From positions 20,522,001-20,586,000 of the forward strand of contig NC_060112.1 of NCBI RefSeq assembly GCF_021155765.1: a stretch of DNA of 64,000 nt. Reading direction: 5' to 3'. The position numbers were made by a program, and so were the translations under genes. Each line of letters starts with the position of its first letter. Within the stretch, counting starts at the first letter, position 1. The notes under the pieces are model-generated. The model had not been told where the DNA came from, searched no databases, and saw only the letters and a list, made by a program, of their open reading frames with translations. This DNA comes from Diprion similis. Lineage: Eukaryota > Arthropoda > Insecta > Hymenoptera > Diprionidae. Below, piece after piece: positions 26,401-37,203 of this stretch.

Positions 26401-29400
26401 GCGTTTGAGTTGCCAAAGCCTTGAACTTTTGACCAAATGTCTAATCAACAACTTTCAGCAGGATCTGAGAAGATTTGTGACTTATTGCTTTTTATATCAA
26501 AACTTATTAGACCGTATCCAAGAACCTTTATTACCAATCTATCCATTTCACATATTGTCGATATTAATTGTACATGACATATTTAAATTGCACTTAATTT
26601 CTGTAAAAGAATGCAATTTGCAGGAAAAAAATCGGTCAACTTTTCACCAAAATTTCTAATATCTATTATTTCCGTGTGCGAAGTCGTCCCCAAAGTTTCA
26701 AGAATTCAAAATCTTTGTTTCTCTCGTTTCGTTCTCGTAAGGACAAAAATTGTTTTGATCCTGGTACTTCGTCAAAGATTTGTGAATCATCCGCAACGAA
26801 GATTGTATCAAGCTATGCAAGAGATAAAGCCGACTAATCGGCATCGCGATATGAGCACGTAAACGGTGGGATACAAGAAACAGACATTAACATTGTCATA
26901 ATATACTTATTGTGATCCTCGGCAATTCCGACGGTGATAGGAGACCGCCTGGAAATTCCCGCAGTGTTGTATCTCTCATATTTACTTATATAGCCGATGC
27001 CCGGCAAGAGTCCACTTAGTCATTTGCGGTGAATATAATTTCGTGGTCCCACAACTCTCAAATCTTTCAAATGGTTGAAACAACTCCACGCCCAACAATT
27101 TGACCATTTCCAAGATTATATACACGGCAGGTGCCAGATGGCTCGTTAAAGAAATGATTAAGTGGTGATGAATCTTCGGCTCCCTGCCTTTGCACAGCAC
27201 TGTTCCCACCGACATTCGCTACGTAAATCAATGTCACAATCCGCACAGCATTGCCGGTTCTCTCTACTCTGCAAAGTTGAGCAACTTGTTTCTGTATCGT
27301 ACAATGTTATTTCGGGGGTTATGCTAATTAGGAAAAACCGAAGTAGCCGCTGTCCGATACACACGGGATATGTATCATTTCGGATCATTATAAGATCTTC
27401 CTATTTTCCTCCTCGTCGTCACGTACATTTCTTGGTGTTCCATCACGTGCTAAATACAATACAATGGCCTGTGCAAGCCAGGACTACGATAGACTCCCAT
27501 TTAACGGTGGTCACTAATGTCTGGTCTACAGGCTACGATTACATTGGTATGATTATGTCGACCAACAACACTTCGCACGTGTAGCTGACGTGACGTCACT
27601 GACCATATCAGTTAGCTACATGTAGCACGTAGGTATTATTGTTGGTCGCCATAATCGTACCAACATAATCACGGAGTGTAGATCAGGCGTACCTAATTTA
27701 GATATTACCTATATGTATCTAAATGACGTCAATATTTTCAAGGAAAACTATATGATCTGTCATCGGGAGATCCGGGATTTGTAAAAATTCCGACAATACT
27801 TTCATTTTCGGTAATCTCGAAATTTCAACGAATTTTTGATTGTAGGTTTCCGTTAGATGTAGGTATCGATTTCCTGATCGATATAGTTTTGTTTTTTTTA
27901 AGTCAACACAACGTTGGCGATTTTGAGATATTCGGATTCTTTCTATATTCACAAGATTGCCGTAAGCTTGAACACTTTAAATTTCGCAAAAGAAAAAAAA
28001 ATTTCTAGAAGCTTTGTGCTAAAATTACCGTTTATTCTTAGACCGGAGTCCCGCAATATCAGACACCGGCCCCGGAAAATATTTACATGTTTTGTCAACT
28101 GTTGGAGAAAAAATTAACATATAAATTGACTCAATTTTGAGAAAACAAAATATCACGTCTAGGGCGACTTTCACCCAGTGCGACCGTTGGGCGATTCTAC
28201 GACAGTATGGCCAATTGGAGTCAATTAGGTAAAGCTGCGAAGTCAATTTCGTAATTATAGAGCGAGAAGTCTTGCTAGCGACAGATCACGTCATCGAAAT
28301 GACCCAGATTCGATTCTGAATGAACTTGTTAACATATCGATGCGAAAAATTCGCGAATATTTAAAAAAAAAACCTTTTTTCGAACGCGCATGTCATAATC
28401 GTTGTAAACAATAAAAAATTGCACGTCATGGGGTGCGGCTGATGGATTCTTACAAAAAGTCACCTGCGCAGTCTTTCTTCTTCCTTTTTTTTAGTTAAAG
28501 GTCGTACCAGAGTTATAGAGAGTGTCCGAACAACTTCGGGTTATTGCTATTAATAAGTGGATTTGCATCAGCAAATCTGCACATTCCGGAGAAATGACTG
28601 GTCTTGGTACGAAATAAAAAAATGCAAAGTTAAATGTCAAAGTATAGAGTAATCCATATAAATTGGGCTTAACCATAGCTGATAACACTTCACAGGCAAG
28701 TCGTGTTATCGTTGTGACTAACGTAGACATTGAATACTTGCTACCTTCATCGAATCTGACGTCATGCGTTAAGGGAGATTCTTTTACTACCCAGCGTGTC
28801 TAAGGATTAGTCCATCTAAAAAGGAGACATCCCGAGTCGATTTCTCCGGTTCTGATCTAGTTCGTGGGGCAGGATCGTTTCTACAGATATCATTTTTGCA
28901 GAGTTCGTTTCTACAGAGTTCGTTTGTACAGAATTGCGGGGTCAGGATTGTTTCTACAGAATTCGTTTCTACAGATATCGTTTCTACAGAATTCAGGTCT
29001 GCAAGTCCATTTCGTTTCTACAAGTGGCGGTCAAATAATTTAAATTAAATTAAATTAGATTACACTAAATTAAATCGAATTGTACGAAATTTACAATTAA
29101 ATGTATGAGAAACGGATATCTACGACCGAATTCTGTAGAATCGAACTTCCAAATATAAATTCTGTAGAAACGAACTGCATGTCGCAATTCTGTAGCAAAG
29201 AACTCTGTAGAAACGGTTTCTGTAGGAACGGTGTTGACTCGAATAGACCTAAAAAAATTCTGTAGAATCGAACTTTGTAGAAAATATTTTCTGTAGAAAC
29301 GAACTCTGTAGAAAAGAACTCTGTAGAAACGGTGTCGACTCTAGTTCGTACATGCTTTAGAGCATCGAAAACTAACCGAAGTATATTTTTTGTCGGGATT

Positions 29401-32400
29401 CATTTACCAATGTAAAATTTTTTAGCGTCGGTTTTATTCAAATACATCAATTGCAACAAAAAATTGCCCCTTTGGGTGTCTATCTTTGGGATCGTTTTCA
29501 CCTCCCTCAAGTGTTTTATGGTCAATAAAAGAAAACTTCTGTCGCTTAGTTTCCGATGAACTAGATCAAAATCGGAGAGATCAACCTGCAGGAATATTTT
29601 CCTTGTAAGAATCAGTCTCAATCGTTCCGTACGAAATTGAGAAATCTGGAATGTCTCTGGATAAAATGACTGATATATACATGTAACGGTTATGGTAACA
29701 TGTTTAGTCACTTATTTCTCAATCGAATGCACTGGAGGTCATTCGTTCCAGTTTCAAACGGCTGCAAGTACGGCACGATTCAAAAAGATCTGCACCACGG
29801 AATAGATAACATCTATATCCATTGTCATGTGGTAACTTTTTTTGACGTTGTAAACAGTTATTATCGAGGATCTGTAGGTAATAATAAAGAAAGGTAATGC
29901 AGCTTGTTAGCACATAGATTAGATGCAAAACACGAAGTTATAAGGAAAAAAGAACTACGGAATTAAAAAAAAAAACATCAATGTTCTGAAAACGTTTAAT
30001 ATTTTTGTTGCAAAAAATGAGTAATAAAATGCAGAATATACGAGTATTCGACTGTAATTAATATTCTAAAAAATATGTACACGCAGATGTCCGTGGCAGT
30101 AAAACTGGCAGTTGTCGAATAGCATCGAGCTTCGTCATCTTCGATTGATCTTATTTTATCCTGATTTTTTTTAAATGCACTTTGTAAATCTGACTCAGGC
30201 ACCTACATGGTATGCGACGCGAGAATTACGCTCACTTAATACTAAATTCCTATGCAATGAACTCGGGCTTTCTCGCACGAGTCTCGACGCGTGTTGCTAA
30301 TCCTTCGAGTGTATCTACATACATCATCGGATGCCGAGATACAAGTGCCGAGGAGCTCTGCATGGATCAAAGATCCGAATAAACTTATCATAATTCCAAT
30401 AAAAAATCCCTAAAGGACTATTCGATGTATTTGTTTTTTCCTCCTTTCACGTATCACTTGCGTACAATAATGTTCTTACGTGTAAAATCAACACGCATAT
30501 ACGCCGAAAAAGAATGCAAGATTAATCGCAATGATACATAAGGAAAAACAAACTCGTATAACACGAATTCAATGAACTGATCCTCGTAAAATACGGTGGC
30601 ATATCACGGAGAAGAACTAGTCAACTCTCCGTCACATTCGTGACATTGAAAATCATATTTTTCAACTTTTCAAACTATTCCCGAAGAGGACTAGGTACGT
30701 TAGATCCGGTAAAATCTCAATGATTGGAAAAAAAGTTTCTAATCTCCGTTACTACGTAGAAACTTCAGTGTGGTTTACCGGCGACAAAGTTTACTAAAAC
30801 CACTCCTATTATTATCACACTTCTAATCAGTACGTGTTCGACCGTCAAGTCCACGACGGAACTGCACTATTACGAGCCACGTTACTACGGCGCATTCTCT
30901 CTTCCTGATTATTATACGAGGTGTACTTTGGTCTTGACGCAGATTACGCGACAATAAAGACGCATGTACGGTACCGTTAAGGAAGATCGGTAACAAGATT
31001 CAACACGTCATTTTGATTCTAATATTTTAACTTTATTCTCAGACAACGGGGCTGCCCGTAAATTACGTAACTCCGTTTCGGACGATTTGGAGCCCCCCCT
31101 CAGGCAGGTGTTGAAAAAAAAAAACTTTTATACATTAGAAAATTGATAAACGAGTAGAAAATCCGAACGAACGAATGACGGAATTAGCTATACATGCAAA
31201 TGAGTATTGATAGGAAAAGAATTGTTCTCAACTTTCTTGTTATCATCGAGATGAGTTTCGAGTGTATGTACCTATTACGAAGGCACGTCATTGAAGAAAC
31301 CCGTAACTGTAAAAAAGATAATATTTTGTACGGAAAAATGAATTGGAATGCATTAATTAATTATAAAACCACGTATCGCAGACTAAGATCCCCTTCCCCA
31401 CCATAATTAGAATCAAGTTTGACATACGGATTAGACAATTGATTTACGTTACGTGACGTTTTATGTGGGACTTTTTCATTGTGCTATTTATCGGCCATTA
31501 TTCAACTCGCGGTTTAACGCCGGCAAACTATGATGCAATTTCGGTAATATGTAAATTTTTACGCATGAATACACTCGTAAATGTCTTCTCATCGCTGCAC
31601 TGGTTATCTACTGTGAAATCCCAGGACTTGTTCCTCGAACGATTAAAAAAAAAAAAGAAGAATCTTGACGGAAATAATGGTTCGGAGAATAATTCACATT
31701 TTGAGGTTATGGAAGTGTATTCAAATAAAAAAAAGGGTTTCGAAAAAAAGAATTAACTTCCAGCCAAATCACATCATGCGATTGCATGATATAATTTACA
31801 AATAATCTCTTTGCCCAAACGACACTAACTATTAGAAAACTGCGTATACCTTTTTCATTCTTCGAATATATTTGCAAAATTTTAATTTTGATGAGGTCAG
31901 AACCTTAGACATAGGAAACAATTGGTAAAAACGGTTTATTAAAGAAGTGATCAACGTTACAAAAAAAAAAGAAAAAAAAATACCGTCAACAAAAAAACTG
32001 ACCATCAAAATCTCAGCCTTCTATACTCTGACATCGTTTAAAACTCAAATTATCCGATCCATTTTCAACAATATTTCAGGAAAAATTTCAAAATTTAAAC
32101 TTGCCACCTATTCTGTTTGATCTTTGATTCTGTTTCACTACCTAAGACAAAAAGTACGAAATTCTGTAAAATCATGTTATCAGCATCAAAAGCGTTTAGA
32201 ATAGTCATTTTTCGTAAGTGTTTTTTATTAATAATCGTTCAACCATGCTCTTCACACTTCAATTTAGACTTAAATATTATTCGACTGGGTATTGAATTTA
32301 AATTTTCCGTTTAAAATATCAATTGTTTAGATTGTAATACGACATTAATTTAATCTCACATGTACTTTGCGCATCACGTACGGAACCACGAAATAACGGT

Positions 32401-33315
32401 TGTCGAGCAAATCAAATTTACGAATCTTGCTTAATTTCATTTTCTGATTTTTATTTGTGTAAATAAACAGCCAAGTGATGGCTGACTGGGCTCAGTCTAA
32501 ACTTCGCAAAATTGTAAATAAATTATGTTATAGCCTGTCAGTCTTGGACCTTCCCCGACGAACTTCCTCCTCAAATCATCCTTCTTGGGTCACAAATTCT
32601 ACAATTATTCATTCATACACAGGTGAAATAATGACGACACAAACTTCACTTGAGATGATTTACAAGCTCTTTATTTATTCGTTCATGCTTCCGGAGACCC
32701 GCTAACTGGAAAGGCGAATTAATTTATACTTCGGCGAATCGCCGTGTTACGATGTATGTACGTGCTAACAATTTTGGCGCGTACAAAAAAAGATTACAGA
32801 AACTCCACAACTTCAGTTCGAATACCTACGCATATAACCTCTACTTTATTTATAGCCAGTCTGGCGAGCATCGCGATGCTAGCAGATATTGATTGTAAGT
32901 CTGGTTAATTTTTGCGGAAGCAGTTAATTGCACTGCAACTTTTAGTTGCCTCGATTGAAAAATTATCGATTACAAGAGCACAAAGTTGACTTCTTAAATT
33001 TTTATCGTACGCTTCGGGTAATAATGACATGAATAATTGTCGATGCAGTTCCTTCGTTTTGGAACGAAACGATTAAAATTTAATGTAATCGTTAACACGT
33101 CTGTAAAAGTCTTGTTACTCTGAAAACTCGAAGCAATTGACACTATATTTATGGAATATTAACATGGTAATTTTTGTTTCAGAATGTGGTGGATCGACAG
33201 AGTTCTCAAAGTATGGTTTGCCATTTTTATTACATGGATAGGATTTACCTACGGTATATTTGCACACATTTCAACTTATATTATGACGCTGTTTGACTTC
33301 TCGTTAACAGCTTAA
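13041..33315 (+). CDS. fatty acyl-CoA reductase (alcohol-forming), complete
   Basis: Reduces fatty acyl-CoA to fatty alcohol with NADPH, for wax, hydrocarbon, ether lipid or pheromone supply; the family acts at ER or peroxisome membranes. Nine exons: 13041-13244, 14214-14462, 14741-14886, 15015-15124, 18420-18606, 18729-18977, 21860-22036, 22934-23014, 33183-33315. They sum to 1536 bases, a 511-aa protein, the usual family length, with phases agreeing throughout. Rossmann motif TGGTGFMGK lies near residue 20, VSTAYGN follows exon 3's start, and the catalytic Tyr-Lys pair is in [15 protein letters not shown] and the family blocks GWMDN and [12 protein letters not shown] follow. The C-terminal sterile/FAR_C domain ([20 protein letters not shown]) and a hydrophobic last exon ([17 protein letters not shown]) follow. 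Intron 2 seems to use a GC donor (14463, gcaagt). The last intron is 10.2 kb. No breaks; very likely active. Confidence 0.96.
15252..15306 (+). repeat. (gcgt)n microsatellite followed by a G run
   Basis: Seven or so gcgt units run into a stretch of about twelve G, an A and six more G, inside reductase intron 4. Confidence 0.9.
17007..17220. repeat. foldback sequence 1
   Basis: Left arm 17007-17071 (agagtttatttgctgttg, then aatatggcgaaataaatg) is answered by its reverse complement at 17156-17220, with about 85 bp between the arms. Confidence 0.8.
17383..17609. repeat. foldback sequence 2
   Basis: Left arm 17383-17450 (gggtggggctccaaac, tttcgatatatc) pairs with 17544-17609 (gatatatcggcaattcc, gttttcacccc). 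It abuts the MITE that starts at 17612. Confidence 0.8.
17612..18053 (+). mobile_element. complete 442-bp MITE with ~86-bp terminal inverted repeats
   Basis: Both ends read cacggaaaaaatgaaatacg inward; pairing continues for about 86 bp with a handful of mismatches. The interior is identical in layout to 5495-5849. No coding capacity. No clear target duplication (a 2-bp ca is possible), so the superfamily is open. Confidence 0.9.
19131..20405 (-). pseudogene. dead non-LTR retrotransposon, reverse transcriptase 3' half
   Basis: On the minus strand, from 20400 down: a reverse transcriptase core with [10 protein letters not shown] and FADDTQIY, then after stops and frame breaks a C-terminal stretch at 19421-19882 ([32 protein letters not shown]) typical of CR1/Jockey-like elements. 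The 3' end carries aataaa-like sequence and a (tc)n tail at 19131-19152. The 5' half is missing. It lies antisense in reductase intron 6. Confidence 0.85.
20409..20470 (+). repeat. (gata)n microsatellite
   Basis: About fifteen gata units. They form the 3' tail of the second retrotransposon read on the minus strand. Confidence 0.95.
20471..21410 (-). pseudogene. second dead non-LTR retrotransposon fragment
   Basis: Minus-strand reading gives [13 protein letters not shown] at the extreme 5' edge, then [19 protein letters not shown] and [11 protein letters not shown] (21129-21323), a frame break, then [18 protein letters not shown] (20775-21092): the usual order of the C-terminal half of a Jockey-like reverse transcriptase. 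The 3' end is the tetranucleotide repeat at 20409. Its 5' side is cut by the double-hairpin element at 21405. Confidence 0.85.
21405..21763 (+). mobile_element. double-hairpin element, copy 1
   Basis: About 360 bp made of two adjacent hairpins: gcatgcccgtaaaccg against cggtttacgggcatagc (21418-21527), and tttttacggtatgggcattg against caatgcccgtgccgtaaaaa (21537-21763). Copy 2 lies inverted at 33493-33855. A 70-codon open frame in the second hairpin is present in both copies but is self-complementary sequence, so I do not call it a gene. Confidence 0.85.
21796..21816 (+). repeat. (ga)n microsatellite
   Basis: Short ga run about 45 bp before the acceptor of reductase exon 7. Confidence 0.9.
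22690..22840 (+). repeat. dispersed repeat end with ggttccg hairpin
   Basis: Contains gacagacggacagacgg, then agggttccgtttttacc and gaggtacggaaccct, a 9-bp-stem hairpin. This end resembles an interspersed repeat that I recall from several insect genomes; the family is not assigned. Confidence 0.45.
23897..24203. repeat. foldback sequence 3
   Basis: Left arm from ttcaacaaagttttgtaag (23897) through gtttatcgttttgac (24050) pairs imperfectly with 24062-24203 (ggtcaaaacgataaac ... cacaaaatttagttgaa). Arms are about 150 bp, identity roughly 75-80 percent by eye. Confidence 0.7.
25340..25690 (+). repeat. second locus of the ~120-bp tandem repeat
   Basis: gctgattacgaatctgaaatg at 25394, gctgattatgaattag at 25517 and gctgatagtcgatatgaa at 25646, each in the context of an A/T-rich unit like that at 11690-12090. 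Spacing is 123-129 bp and divergence is high. Confidence 0.65.
27541..27667. repeat. foldback sequence 4, compact hairpin
   Basis: attggtatgattatgtcgac and tagctgacgtgac on the left pair with gtcgccataatcgtaccaa on the right; arms about 60 bp, almost no loop. Confidence 0.7.
28857..29350. repeat. foldback array of ~15-bp repeats around an AT-rich loop
   Basis: Left half holds seven or so units of the type gtttctacagaattc; right half holds about ten units of the reverse complement gaattctgtagaaac. The centre (29036-29102) is a ttaaa-rich stretch. Units are partly interrupted, and both sides share unique borders (gatctagttcg / ctctagttcg). Confidence 0.85.
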
Positions 33316-33492
33316 TAACGGTTTAAAATTTTGTGATCAAGTCAGGCTTGCTGTGTGTTGTTAATGTTTATCGTGTGCAAAAAGAAGACTATCTAAAAAA
33401 GTACCGTTTTAACCTTTAGTCATTTCTCAAGATGACGTAAACAATCAGAATTCTTTCTGATTCACTGGTCACCAGGGATTGATGACAATTTA

Positions 33493-33855
33493 TTTTTTAC
33501 GGCATGGGCATTCAAAAGTCTACTTTTTGTGGCAGTTTTCGTTCCGTAAAGTGACGGTTTATACGACAGCGAACGAAGTTGCGGAATAAAGTCTTTATTC
33601 CGCAGTTTTGATGCGCAGTTCGAAGTGCGCATTCCAAACTGCCGAATAAAGTAGCTTCGTCGAACAGATCGCGACATAACCTCACTCTTCGTTTTGCTTT
33701 TCAATGCCCATACCGTAAAAAATATTGTATGTGCTATGCCCGTAAACCGTTTTTTGGCTCGGATAATTTCAGTACTCGCCTTCAGCTCGTCCTGAAATCT
33801 TTATCCTTGCCAAAAAAATAGGCGGTTTACGGGCATGCCACATAAATAGCTATTA
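33493..33855 (-). mobile_element. double-hairpin element, copy 2 (inverted)
   Basis: Reverse complement of 21405-21763 with a few substitutions; both copies share the outer aatagctatttatg end. It lies 180 bp beyond the reductase stop codon, so the two copies flank exons 7-9 in opposite orientation. Confidence 0.85.
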
Positions 33856-34969
33856 TACATATATACATCAAAATGTGAAACGCCATTGAACAATAATTTT
33901 TCCCAAATGAAGAAGGAAATTTTTCAAAGCTGTGAAGAACTTTGTTTATATTTAGCAAAGTGTCGTTACAAATTCGATTCTGGGCGACGTGAAATCAACC
34001 CACTTCATCTCTATGTGATATACAGGATCATTACATAAATATCCTTCTTGCGTGAAAGTTGCGATTATACAAGTAATAAATCGCTTTTTGATTTTAAGAA
34101 CTTTCCAATAAAGCTCTAAATAGTAATATCTTTCCTGTGCAATCAATTAATGTGACGTTTATTATTCCGTTAATGGCGTTACCATTGCATTCCAGTCTTT
34201 TACCTCCTTACATCCTGCCACATTCCTTATTTATCCACTGAAATATAAATAGTAATACCCGAATACTGGCTCTGAAAAATGAATGGACTCCGCCTTTCTC
34301 AGATATCCTCGTTTTTGATTGGCGACAAATAAAAAAAAAAGTTGAGCCAAGTAGTAATCCATCTCTCCTACACTAATGGGGAGAACATTTGTATATTCGT
34401 TTAAACATTACACGCGTCTATACACACGAGAGGGGATAGACTTGGCTTGACAGCTCTGTTGAATTATGATGGGTGGGATAAAATGGGATCGTCGTAGTTC
34501 TGCAGGAATCATAGTAAGTACCTATAATAATTAGAAGCACGTACCTAACCGAACCTCATGCATGTAAGGCTTACATACGTCACCGCATCCGTTTGTTAAA
34601 AGTCGTTATGCCTGCCTAGATAAAAAATTTTCCGCACACTTTTAGGACTATGACCTTTGACTGAACAACCGTCAATCGTGAGATGGTTGACGAAAAAATT
34701 AAATTGATCCAGTAAACTATAACACTGGTCTTGACGATTTGTCAGTTAACGTTGAGATTGAAGAATACAATTTCATTAGGCCAGTTTGCGAATTTAGGAT
34801 AAATAAATAAAATGATCGCAATAAACCTTCACAGTAAGAATTCAGGATGATTCATATTGTCTTTCGCAATAGTCGAGAACTACAATCTCGTACAGTCTGT
34901 TACTTTCACACGATTGCAGATGCGTTGATTTAATTACGTAGCTTTGACTTCTCAGTGTGTGTGTATATA

Positions 34970-35522
34970 GCGTCCATGACATATCAAATTCCCTGACATT
35001 TCACACCTAGCTTTACTAACAAACTCACTTTTTTCATGAAAATTAAGTACCAATTAGACAGCAGATGTCTCTATCGGATGTTCAAATAGTTCAATATTTC
35101 TTTCAGTTTAATTTTGCTCAAACTGAATTACCAAATACATCAATAAATACTCCAATTTTCAAGTACTAACGGAAGATTAGGATTAGACATTATTTTTCAA
35201 CGTGAAGGTAGAAACATCAATCGGAGAATATTAACTGTTTTTAGTACTTGTTTATATTTTTCACATATTTTACATAGTGCTGAATATCAACTTATCGATT
35301 CTTAAAATTCCTAAAAAAAACCAGACTTTTCGTCACTTGATGCGTCTCCCCAACTGATGATAAAAAAAAAGGGGTCAGTAACTTTCTACATTTTGAAGAA
35401 TCGTAGACTATAGTGAAGAAATAAATACATACATTCCAGAACACATACCCAATTTCCAGACGCGTGCTAATTCCCTGACAATTCCCGGTTTTCCAGATTT
35501 CCCGGGAATCTGGACACCCTGC
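34970..35522. mobile_element. probable DNA element ending in cagggtgtcc
   Basis: The right end, read inward, is cagggtgtccagattcccg followed by ggaaaaccgggaattg. A degraded match to this end (tccatgacatatcaaattccctg) lies near 34977, which I take as the left end with low certainty. Confidence 0.45.
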
Positions 35523-36770
35523 TTCTAAGTGTTAATTTTAATTGTAATTACCGCGAGAACGGGACAATGACTTGGAACATCAAAATAAATACATTACTTG
35601 ACTGGCATGATTGCGTTCATAACGCATGGAGAGCTTCTTCTAAGTAAGAAATATAATACAAGTACATGTATCCTGATGCGCTAAATAAGAAAACGCTTGC
35701 GCAGGTCACGCCTCAACATCATCATTTACAGAATAATTATTATCATTAAGATTATAAATTAACCTGCTATTGGATCTACAGTATCAAGTGTATTTAATTA
35801 TTCCAATTTCTCAACAAAAACAACTAATTTTAGAACAAAATGCTCAGAATTTCAGCTATTTTGAGATGTTTTGCTCTCCGACGTTGTGTGTAATAATCAA
35901 TCGACACGTACAAAGTTCAACCACTAGTTCAAATCACTCAACTCTGTACACACATACCTATAGAGTTCAATGGTTCAAATGAAGTGATAAAAATAGTGGA
36001 GATAAAGTTCCGAGAAAAACTCCAGAGTTTCCACTTCATCTGGAAACCTGACGGAAACCTGCGAACCTAGAAAACGTAGAATAGTCAAGGATTTTTGTCT
36101 TGCAGTGTATATATATATAAAAAAAAAAGAAAAAAAAAAAAAAAAAAAAAGTGCAAAAGTTAAATAATTTGTTGAATTTTCGGAAAAACCGAGACTTGAA
36201 ACTCACCACTTTTATATCGTTCGAAATGCTATATAGTATTAGTAAATTAGTTAGCATACGCGTGATTCAGTTTCGAATGAAAAATTTATGTAAGCAAATA
36301 TCATTTATGCCAATTGATAAATTTTTTCTGTTCATCATTTCAGTGGTTAAAGTTTGTACAAAAAGTATGTGGAAAATAACAATTTCGGATTTGAAAACCC
36401 TGTCAAAGTCGGGGAATTTAATGGTCGAAAATTAGTGGCAACCCTAGCAAAACACTATCGAAAAGGAATGACGTCCGGGTTTTAATGGTTTTAATCCAGA
36501 TGATGAGCAAATCGGCACGAATAAATTGCAATCGGGACGTTGAGTCAACTCATAGCCTGACTGGTTTTTGCTAAATAAAAAAATAGTGCCGCGCACCATA
36601 GCAACAAGATACTTATTTAGTGATGTAACGAATCCTTTCACATTTAATGTAATCCGCAGAAATCTTGCGAATGTGGCTGTCACAAATACTTCATACGTTG
36701 ATACGTTGATCACAAAAATTTTGAAAATAATATTATTAAAGACAATAAAACATTAGTTTGATAATGAAAT

Positions 36771-37203
36771 TAGCGATATCGCTCATTCTACGTCAAACCG
36801 TACGATTTTCGGTAAAAATTTGAATCAATGACTCCGATTTTTTTTTTTTAATTTTACACACGCATTCTAATAATAAAATAATGGAACACTTGTTTCGCGA
36901 ACAATATTTGCGATTCGTCTTGAAGAAGATTTGCATGGTTGAAAATTGCAGGAAATCACAAAAAAACTTCGTGCATGCGAATATTCAAACTGCTGTATCT
37001 TCGAATGCATTAGTCACACAAAAAAAAGTAAAAAATCGATTTTGAAAATCTAAAGCCATTCTATGCAGCGATGTATCGCAAATTTTTTTCGCGAAAAACG
37101 TCCTCCATTATTTCATTAGCATAATGCATCTGTAAAATTGAAAAAAAATCGGAGTCATTGATTCAAATTTAGTTTACAGTTTGACGTAGAACGAGCGATA
37201 TAT
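36771..37203. repeat. foldback sequence 6, ~430 bp
   Basis: Left arm 36771-36925 (gcgatatcgctcattctac, gaatcaatgactccg) pairs with 37060-37203 (cggagtcattgattc, gtagaacgagcgatat). Arms about 145-155 bp, loop about 130 bp. Confidence 0.85.

Larger units (their letters stand above)
23015..33182 (+). other. reductase intron 8, 10.2 kb, repeat-filled
   Basis: Starts with gtaagt and ends with gtttcag. No supported exon inside. Contents are foldback 3, a tandem repeat array, foldbacks 4 and 5 and unassigned AT-rich sequence. A 192-codon open frame on the minus strand at 24884-25462 overlaps the tandem repeat and is not supported. Confidence 0.8.

Noticed and set aside
27162..27584. 140-codon plus-strand frame with overlapping minus-strand frames
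   Set aside because: Cys/His/Ser-rich random-looking text, open on both strands, no motif, ends in foldback 4.
28857..29350. CRISPR-like look of spaced short repeats
   Set aside because: The repeats switch orientation at a central loop, spacers are irregular and short, and the genome is eukaryotic.
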